Positions 59,034-64,000 of a stretch of DNA of 64,000 nucleotides are shown one piece after another (positions within the stretch are counted from its first letter, which is position 1; each line of letters begins with the position of its first letter). Position numbers and translations under genes: made by a program. Under the pieces are notes generated by a model. It ran no database searches, was not told where the DNA came from, and saw nothing but the letters and a program-made list of their open reading frames with translations. Origin of the DNA: Modestobacter versicolor (GTDB taxonomy: Bacteria > Actinomycetota > Actinomycetes > Mycobacteriales > Geodermatophilaceae); assembly GCF_014195485.1 (NCBI RefSeq), contig NZ_JACIBU010000001.1, positions 3,906,001 to 3,970,000 of the forward strand. The letters are read 5' to 3'.

Positions 59034-59768
59034 TCAGGCGGTGTGCACCACGTGGAAGGCCTCCGCCAGCCGGCCCTCGGGCAGGCCGTGGGCCCGGGCG
59101 GTCTGCCGCATCCAGCCGGTGACGAACTCCTGCAGCTGCCCCTCGGGCTGGTGGCTGACCTGGGTGACGTGGCTGAGCAGGGCGGCGAACTTCCGGTCGA
59201 CCACGTCGGTGACGTCGACGGCGTGGTCGGCCCGCGGGCTCGCACCCAGCCAGACCTCCGACACGGTCCAGGCGTCCAGGCCCTCGTCGGCCAGCAGCTC
59301 GGGGAAGGCGAAGGGGTTGCGGGCGTCGGGGTAGACCGCGCGCAGGGTCGACTCCCCGACGGTCATGTGGTCGGGGTGGCTGGCGCCGATGCGCTCCCAG
59401 AACCGCTCCGGCGAGCTGGTCAGCACCCGCTGCGGGCGGACCTGGCGGATCACCCGGCTGATGTCCCGGCGCAGGTCCAGGGTCAGCTCGAGACGGCCGT
59501 CGGGGTACCCGAGGAACCGGACGTCGGTGACCCCGACGGCGGCCGCGGCCTTCCGCTGCTCCTCGCGGCGCAGCGGGCCCATCTGGTCGCGCGGGGTCTC
59601 GTCGAAGCCGCCGGCGTCGCCGTCGGTGACGATGCAGTAGGTGACCTCGGTGCCCGCGGCCGTCCACTGCGCCACCGTTCCGGCGCTGCCGAAGTCGACG
59701 TCGTCGGGGTGGGCGAGCACGCACAGCGCCCGCTCGACGTGCTGGGCAGGACCGGAGGGCAGCGGCAT
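59034..59768 (-). CDS. PIG-L/LmbE-family zinc deacetylase
   Basis: The 244-residue product has the metal motif VLAHPDDVDFGSAGTV (His-Pro-Asp-Asp), then GDAGGFDETPRDQMGPLRREEQRKAAAAVGV and the third metal His in GASHPDHMTVGESTL. In actinobacteria this family includes MshB and Mca of mycothiol metabolism as well as other deacetylases; which one this is cannot be told from motifs. ATG 59768 is used; a GTG one codon earlier is possible. Confidence 0.88.
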   Translation of the reverse strand: MPLPSGPAQHVERALCVLAHPDDVDFGSAGTVAQWTAAGTEVTYCIVTDGDAGGFDETPRDQMGPLRREEQRKAAAAVGVTDVRFLGYPDGRLELTLDLRRDISRVIRQVRPQRVLTSSPERFWERIGASHPDHMTVGESTLRAVYPDARNPFAFPELLADEGLDAWTVSEVWLGASPRADHAVDVTDVVDRKFAALLSHVTQVSHQPEGQLQEFVTGWMRQTARAHGLPEGRLAEAFHVVHTA

Positions 59769-59796
59769 CACGCGGCGGAGCCTAGGCGGGTCGCCG

Positions 59797-60075
59797 TCAG
59801 AGCCGGCCGCGGCCCTGGCGGAGCAGCATCATGCCCAGCGCTGCGCCGTCCGGGCCGAGCGCCGTCCGGAAGCGGTCCAGCACCCGCTGCTCGCGGGCCA
59901 GCGAGAGGCGCATGCCCCCCGAGGCGGTGCGCAGCGCGCCGATCTCCTGGGAGATCGACAGCCGGCGCTGCACCAGCTCGATGATCTGCGCGTCGCAGGC
60001 GTCGATCTCGCTGCGCAGCGCGTCGATCCGGTCGGCCGGGTCGGTGGTGGCGTCGGTGGAGAGGGTGGGGCTCAT
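59797..60075 (-). CDS. aroQ: Chorismate mutase, small AroQ type
   Basis: It converts chorismate to prephenate for Phe and Tyr. The 92-residue all-helical product has RIDALRSEIDACDAQIIELVQRRLSISQEIGALRTASGG and the terminus LGMMLLRQGRGRL. This matches the mycobacterial small enzyme, which depends on complex formation with DAHP synthase for full activity. GGAGG lies just upstream of the ATG but can be sequestered by a hairpin. The upstream region carries a leader peptide and a terminator-like stem. Confidence 0.94.
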   Translation of the reverse strand: MSPTLSTDATTDPADRIDALRSEIDACDAQIIELVQRRLSISQEIGALRTASGGMRLSLAREQRVLDRFRTALGPDGAALGMMLLRQGRGRL

Positions 60076-60081
60076 CGGTTC

Positions 60082-60115
60082 CTCCGGGGCGGGCTGAGGC
60101 CGTCGGACCCCGGAG
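60082..60115 (-). promoter_or_regulatory. Shine-Dalgarno-sequestering hairpin before aroQ
   Basis: On the minus strand CTCCGGGG (60115-60108) can pair perfectly with CCCCGGAG (60089-60082). The second arm contains most of the GGAGG of aroQ (60085-60081), whose ATG is at 60075. Forming the hairpin would hide the ribosome binding site. Confidence 0.6.
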
Positions 60116-60121
60116 ACGAGA

Positions 60122-60151
60122 GACGCCCCGGGGCCGTGGGCCCGGGGCGTC
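60122..60151 (-). terminator. Attenuator-like hairpin between leader peptide and aroQ
   Basis: An 11-bp perfect stem (60141-60151 with 60122-60132) and an 8-nt loop is followed on the minus strand by the pyrimidine-rich TCTCGTCT. It lies 16 nt past the leader-peptide stop and 46 nt before aroQ. It ends no annotated gene other than the leader, which is why attenuation is proposed. Confidence 0.65.
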
Positions 60152-60166
60152 GTGTGCGTTGGCTGC

Positions 60167-60229
60167 TCAGCCAGCGAGGACGGACACCGGAACCCGGTGG
60201 CCGTAGGAAAACTCCCGCTGCGTCAGCAC
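60167..60229 (-). CDS. Putative leader peptide of chorismate mutase
   Basis: GTG at 60229 opens a 20-residue frame, MLTQREFSYG-HRVPVSVLAG, ending TGA at 60167-60169. It contains one Phe and one Tyr, both end products of the pathway, as Phe-Ser-Tyr at positions 7-9. A -10-like CAGACT (60242-60237) ends 7 nt before the GTG, so the mRNA may be leaderless. A small stem (TGGCT/AGCCA) overlaps the stop codon. Position before two hairpins fits a ribosome-mediated attenuator. Translation is inferred. Confidence 0.6.
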   Translation of the reverse strand: MLTQREFSYGHRVPVSVLAG

Positions 60230-60236
60230 GCGGGGG

Positions 60237-60242
60237 AGTCTG
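60237..60242 (-). promoter_or_regulatory. -10 box for the aroQ leader transcript
   Basis: CAGACT on the minus strand, 7 nt before the leader-peptide GTG; the same hexamer precedes acpS by 6 nt. A weak -35 cannot be fixed. Confidence 0.4.
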
Positions 60243-60318
60243 CCACAGGGTCCCCGCCGACGCCCAGCGCTGCCCGGGCGACGACACGCGCGACCCCGGA
60301 CCTGTCGGTGCCCCGGCC

Positions 60319-60324
60319 TAGAGT
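60319..60324 (+). promoter_or_regulatory. -10 box for pcrA
   Basis: TAGAGT ends 9 nt before the pcrA ATG (60334), allowing at most a few untranslated bases. No Shine-Dalgarno is visible. Confidence 0.45.
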
Positions 60325-60333
60325 GGACGGGCC

Positions 60334-62625
60334 ATGAGCAGCCCGCAGAACACCCTCCCCGGCACCGCCGCGCTCCCCCGGCACACCTCCGGCCAGACCG
60401 GGCGCGAGCTGGACCGGATGCTGGCCGGTCTCAACGGCCCGCAGCGCGACGCGGTCGTGCACGAGGGCAGCCCGCTGCTCATCGTGGCCGGTGCGGGCTC
60501 GGGCAAGACCCGGGTGCTCACCCACCGGATCTCCTACCTGCTGGGTGCCCGCGGGGTGCAGCCCGGCGAGATCCTGGCGATCACCTTCACCAACAAGGCC
60601 GCCGGCGAGATGAAGGAGCGGGTCGCCGCGCTGGTCGGCCCGCGCGCCCGGGCGATGTGGGTCTCCACCTTCCACTCGATGTGCGTGCGGATCCTGCGCG
60701 CCGAGGCCGCCAAGCTCGGCATGAAGAGCTCGTTCACCATCTACGACCAGGGCGACTCCGTCCGGCTGATGACGATGGTGGCCCGCGACCTCGACCTGGA
60801 CGCGAAGCGCTATCCCGGCCGCAGCCTGGCCAACCAGGTGTCCAACCTGAAGAACGAGCTGGTCGACGAGGAGTCCTTCGCGCCCGTCACGGCGCCGGAG
60901 AAGGTGCTCAAGGAGGCGTACACGCTCTACCAGCGGCGCCTCCGCGAGGCGCACGCGATGGACTTCGACGACCTGATCATGACCACCGTGCACCTGCTGC
61001 AGGCCTTCCCCGACGTGGCCGAGCACTACCGGCGCCGGTTCCGGCACGTGCTGGTCGACGAGTACCAGGACACCAACCACGCCCAGTACGTGCTGGTCCG
61101 GGAGCTGGTCGGCACGGCCGGCGGTGCGGTGCCGCCGGCCGAGCTGTGCGTCGTCGGCGACGCCGACCAGTCGATCTACGCCTTCCGCGGCGCGACGATC
61201 CGCAACATCGACGAGTTCGAGCGCGACTACCCCGAGGCGACCACGATCGTCCTGGAGCAGAACTACCGGTCCACCCAGCGCATCCTGCGGGCGGCCAACC
61301 AGGTCATCTCCCGCAACACCTCGCGCCGGCCGAAGAACCTGTGGTCCGACGCCGGTGACGGCGAGCTGATCGAGGGCTACGTCGCCGACAACGAGCACGA
61401 CGAGGCGGCCTGGGTCGCCGAGCAGATCGACGCGCTCACCGACGAGGGGCTGGCCCAGCCCAAGGACATCGCGATCTTCTACCGCACCAACAACGCCTCC
61501 CGGGTCTTCGAAGAGGTGTTCATCCGGGTCGGCATGCCCTACAAGGTGGTCGGCGGCGTCCGCTTCTACGAGCGGCGCGAGGTCCGCGACGCGCTGGCCT
61601 ACCTGAAGGTGGTGGCGAACCCGGCCGACGTGGTGAGCCTGCGCCGGGTGCTCAACACCCCCAAGCGCGGCATCGGCGAGCGCGCCGAGTCCGCCGTCGA
61701 GCGGTTCGCCGACCGGGAGCGGATCCCCTTCGCGGCCGCGCTGCGCCGCGCCTCGGAGGTTGGCGAGCTGGCCACCCGCTCGCTCAAGGCCATCCAGGAG
61801 TTCGTCGCCCTGCTCGAGGAGTTCGAGCAGCTGGTCGAGACCGGGTCGGGCCCGGCAGCCCTGCTGGAGAGCATCCTCGACCGCACGGGCTACCTCACCG
61901 AGCTGTCGGCCAGCACCGACCCGCAGGACGAGGGGCGGGTCGACAACCTCAACGAGCTCATCTCGGTCGCCGCGGAGTTCGAGGCCGGCACCCCCGGTGG
62001 CACGGTCACCGACTTCCTCGAGCAGGTCTCGCTGGTCGCCGACGCCGACCAGATCCCGGTGACCGGCGACGACGCCGGGGTGGTCACGCTGATGACCCTG
62101 CACACCGCCAAGGGGCTCGAGTTCCCGGTCGTCTTCCTCACCGCGCTGGAGGACGGCGTCTTCCCGCACCTGCGCGCGCTCGGCGACCCGCGCGAGCTGG
62201 AGGAGGAGCGCCGGCTGGCCTACGTCGGCATCACCCGGGCGCAGAAGCGGCTGTTCCTCTCCCGCGCGACGATCCGGACCAGCTGGGGGCAGCCGGCGTA
62301 CAACCCGCCGTCCCGGTTCCTCGACGAGCTGCCGCCCGACGCCGTCCACTGGGCGCGCACCGAGCCCGCGCACACCACGCCGATGAGCTCGGCGCAGTCC
62401 CGGGTCGCCGCGACCGGCCTGTCCACCGGTGGGCTGCGGGGCGGTGCCGGCAACCGCGCGGTGATCAGCGTCGACGTCGGCGACCGGGTCAGCCACGACG
62501 CGTTCGGGCTCGGCACCGTCGTCGAGGTCAACGGGGTCGGCGACAAGGCCCAGGCGACGGTCGACTTCGGGTCCGGCGGCACCAAGCGGCTCGTGCTCCG
62601 GTACGCCCCGCTGGTCAAGCTCTAG
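60334..62625 (+). CDS. pcrA: ATP-dependent DNA helicase UvrD1/PcrA
   Basis: This 3'-5' SF1A helicase acts in nucleotide excision repair, replication and transcription conflicts. The 763-residue product has LNGPQRDAVVHEG, Walker A VAGAGSGKTRVL, TFTNKAAGEMKERV, HVLVDEYQDTNHAQY and VVGDADQSIYAFRGA. Helicase motifs LEQNYRST, VTLMTLHTAKGLEFPVVFLTALEDGVFPH and LAYVGITRAQKRLFL follow. The C-terminus (VGDRVSHDAFGLGTVVEVNG ...) is the Tudor-like RNA polymerase-binding domain. It is divergent from aroQ, as in mycobacteria. Confidence 0.97.
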   Translation: MSSPQNTLPGTAALPRHTSGQTGRELDRMLAGLNGPQRDAVVHEGSPLLIVAGAGSGKTRVLTHRISYLLGARGVQPGEILAITFTNKAAGEMKERVAALVGPRARAMWVSTFHSMCVRILRAEAAKLGMKSSFTIYDQGDSVRLMTMVARDLDLDAKRYPGRSLANQVSNLKNELVDEESFAPVTAPEKVLKEAYTLYQRRLREAHAMDFDDLIMTTVHLLQAFPDVAEHYRRRFRHVLVDEYQDTNHAQYVLVRELVGTAGGAVPPAELCVVGDADQSIYAFRGATIRNIDEFERDYPEATTIVLEQNYRSTQRILRAANQVISRNTSRRPKNLWSDAGDGELIEGYVADNEHDEAAWVAEQIDALTDEGLAQPKDIAIFYRTNNASRVFEEVFIRVGMPYKVVGGVRFYERREVRDALAYLKVVANPADVVSLRRVLNTPKRGIGERAESAVERFADRERIPFAAALRRASEVGELATRSLKAIQEFVALLEEFEQLVETGSGPAALLESILDRTGYLTELSASTDPQDEGRVDNLNELISVAAEFEAGTPGGTVTDFLEQVSLVADADQIPVTGDDAGVVTLMTLHTAKGLEFPVVFLTALEDGVFPHLRALGDPRELEEERRLAYVGITRAQKRLFLSRATIRTSWGQPAYNPPSRFLDELPPDAVHWARTEPAHTTPMSSAQSRVAATGLSTGGLRGGAGNRAVISVDVGDRVSHDAFGLGTVVEVNGVGDKAQATVDFGSGGTKRLVLRYAPLVKL

Positions 62626-62632
62626 GTCCGCC

Positions 62633-63244
62633 GTGCGCGGCGAGGCCGACCTCGCGGCGTACTACGACCAGGACGCCCCCCGGCGCCTGACCCGCGCGGT
62701 CGATCCCGAGCGCGTGGAGCGGCGCCAGGAGTTCGCCCGGCTGCTCACCGGCGAGCAGCGCCACCGGGTGCTGGAGCTGGGGGCCGGACCCGGCGTGGAC
62801 GCCGCCGAGCTGCACCGGGCCGGCCTGCAGGTGACTGCCGTGGACCTCTCCGTGACCGCCGCCGGGCTCTGCCGGTCCGCCGGCGTCGACGCCGCGGTCG
62901 CCTCGGTGCTGGCGCTGCCCTTCGCCGACGGGGCCTTCGACGCCGGCTGGACGATGAGCACGCTGCTGCACGTACCGGACGCCGACGTGCACCGGGCGCT
63001 CGAGGAGGTCGCGCGGGTGCTCCGGCCCGGAGCCCCGCTGGCCGTCGGCCTGTGGGCCGGCGCCGACGTCGAGGGGCCCAGGCCGGACGACGACTTCGAC
63101 CCGCCCCGGTTCTTCAGCCTCCGCTCCGACGCCCGGGTGCGGCAGGTGCTCGGCCGCCACGGCCGGGTCGAGCGGTTCGACACCTGGTCCCCGGCCGGTT
63201 CGCCGGACGCCACCTACCAGTGGTGCCTGCTGCGGTTGCCCTGA
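62633..63244 (+). CDS. Class I SAM-dependent methyltransferase
   Basis: The 203-residue product has motif I HRVLELGAGPGVDAAELHRAGLQVTAVDLS and the post-motif FDAGWTMSTLLHVPDADVHRALEEVARVLRPGAPLAVGLW typical of small-molecule methyltransferases (UbiE/Methyltransf_11 type). It starts at a GTG 7 bp after pcrA and is probably co-transcribed. Substrate unknown. Confidence 0.87.
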   Translation: MRGEADLAAYYDQDAPRRLTRAVDPERVERRQEFARLLTGEQRHRVLELGAGPGVDAAELHRAGLQVTAVDLSVTAAGLCRSAGVDAAVASVLALPFADGAFDAGWTMSTLLHVPDADVHRALEEVARVLRPGAPLAVGLWAGADVEGPRPDDDFDPPRFFSLRSDARVRQVLGRHGRVERFDTWSPAGSPDATYQWCLLRLP

Positions 63245-63247
63245 CGG

Positions 63248-63658
63248 TCAGCCGTCCTCGGTGCCCTCGAAGCCGACCAGCCAGTGGACGCCGAAGCGGT
63301 CCACGACCTGACCGTCGGAGGCGCCCCAGGGCCGCTGCTGCAGGTCCTCGACGACGCGGCCGCCGGCCGCCAGGCCGGTGAACCAGCTGCGCAGGGTGGC
63401 CGGGTCGGCGGTGCCCAGCAGCGAGAACATCAGCCCCTCGCACCGCAGCGGGGCCTGGTCGCCGGCCACGTCGGCCGCGTTCAACGCCACCGGTCCGTCG
63501 ACCAGCTGACCGTGGGCCACCGCCTCGGCGGGGCCGTCCGTGCGGCCGAAGTCGGCGAAGGAGTGCACCGTCACCCCGCAGCCGAAGACGGCCCCGTAGA
63601 ACGACAGCGCGTCGCGGGCGGTACCGGGCAGGTGCAGGTACGGCGTCGGGGCGGTCAT
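63248..63658 (-). CDS. VOC-family (PhnB/glyoxalase-like) protein
   Basis: The 136-residue product has the 3-demethylubiquinone-methyltransferase/PhnB pattern: TPYLHLPGTARDALSFYGAVFGC, then LMFSLLGTADPATLRSWFTGLAAGGRVVEDLQQRPWGASDGQVVDRFGVHWLVGFE. Function unknown; the family includes metal-dependent and non-catalytic members. The ATG at 63658 fits the family start; the frame is open further upstream. It converges on the methyltransferase with a 3-bp gap. Confidence 0.87.
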   Translation of the reverse strand: MTAPTPYLHLPGTARDALSFYGAVFGCGVTVHSFADFGRTDGPAEAVAHGQLVDGPVALNAADVAGDQAPLRCEGLMFSLLGTADPATLRSWFTGLAAGGRVVEDLQQRPWGASDGQVVDRFGVHWLVGFEGTEDG

Positions 63659-63698
63659 GCGGCGGCATGCTAGGGCCGCCGGCGACCGGCTGACCAGG

Positions 63699-64000
63699 TC
63701 AGCCGACCGACAGGCCCCGCTCGGCCAGCCAGTCCTGCGGGTCGGTCGGCCGGCCGTTGATGCCGCCGACGTGGATCTCGTAGTGCAGGTGCGGACCGGT
63801 CGACTGGCCCTGGTTGCCGACCTTGGCGATCTGCTCGCCGGCCGAGACGACGTCACCGGCCTCGACGTTGTAGTACTTCATGTGGCCGTAGATGTGCACG
63901 TTGCCGTCGGCGTCCTGGATGTAGACCGCGTTGCCGTAGCCGGAGGCCGTGCCGGCGCGCAGCACCACGCCGTCGGCGGCGGAGTAGATCGGGGTGCCGA
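63699..64000 (-). CDS. M23-family peptidase, C-terminal part (5' end outside window)
   Basis: Only the last 100 residues are present, ending at 63699. They form the core of a LytM/M23 domain: GTPIYSAADGVVLRAGTASGYGNAVYIQDADG, IYGHM (metal His), VSAGEQIAKVGNQGQSTGPHLHYEIHVGG with the H-x-H metal motif, and the terminus DPQDWLAERGLSVG. Such proteins cut peptidoglycan cross-links or regulate amidases. The signal peptide or anchor would lie beyond the right edge. Confidence 0.93.
   Translation of the reverse strand, partial: GTPIYSAADGVVLRAGTASGYGNAVYIQDADGNVHIYGHMKYYNVEAGDVVSAGEQIAKVGNQGQSTGPHLHYEIHVGGINGRPTDPQDWLAERGLSVG

Noticed and set aside
60076..60333. The 60122-60151 stem as an ordinary terminator
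   Set aside because: It lies between two divergent genes (aroQ and pcrA), so neither ends there. Attenuation within the aroQ leader is the better explanation.

Overview
The window is a stretch of chromosome from a very GC-rich actinobacterium. Codon use strongly favours G or C in the third position and GTG starts are common. A WhiB-family gene and a bldM-type regulator sit between groESL and guaB, and there is a His-tailed GroEL1-type chaperonin and an alcohol dehydrogenase of the mycofactocin-linked type. Gene order (tsaE, tsaB-rimI-tsaD, groES-groEL, whiB, guaB-guaB3-guaA) follows that remembered from Streptomyces and Mycobacterium. A member of the Geodermatophilaceae or a near relative is my best guess, by inference only.

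Bases 1-20300 hold the str, S10, spc and alpha translation operons. The order is fusA (3' end), tuf, rpsJ-rplC-rplD-rplW-rplB-rpsS-rplV-rpsC-rplP-rpmC-rpsQ, then rplN-rplX-rplE-rpsN-rpsH-rplF-rplR-rpsE-rpmD-rplO-secY-adk-map, then infA-rpmJ-rpsM-rpsK-rpsD-rpoA-rplQ-truA. Strong GC hairpins punctuate many of the gaps. Bases 20294-26215 are an accessory block dropped between truA and rplM. It carries an NAD(P)-binding protein, mobA, fdhD, mog, moaC and moeA (molybdenum cofactor), a PfkB-like kinase and a beta-carbonic anhydrase.

Bases 26391-45544 carry rplM-rpsI, glmM, glmS, acpS-nnr, alr, an alpha/beta hydrolase, a uracil-DNA glycosylase and tsaE. A secreted GH43-like protein and a second hydrolase follow, wedged between tsaE and tsaB-rimI-tsaD. 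Then come an NDMA-type alcohol dehydrogenase, a methyltransferase and groES-groEL under a CIRCE operator.

Bases 45751-53854 carry a TPR-GGDEF protein, a divergent whiD/bldM pair, a DUF5319-like gene and the guaB-guaB3-guaA purine operon. Bases 54075-58939 hold a PspC-domain membrane-stress cluster (two PspC proteins, a PspC sensor kinase and its response regulator) and an acetamidase/formamidase. The right end has a PIG-L deacetylase, chorismate mutase with an upstream leader peptide and attenuator-like hairpins, pcrA/uvrD1, a methyltransferase, a VOC/PhnB-like protein and the C-terminal part of an M23 peptidase.

The most interesting signals are these: (1) a 20-residue leader peptide containing Phe and Tyr, with terminator and Shine-Dalgarno-sequestering hairpins, ahead of chorismate mutase; (2) a recurrent pattern of -10 boxes 6-9 nt before start codons, indicating leaderless mRNAs; (3) a dispersed family of terminator-like hairpins with a shared core and diverged but self-complementary arms; (4) a duplicated upstream element with identical spacing before two pspC genes; and (5) a bldM-like protein with a dead receiver pocket.
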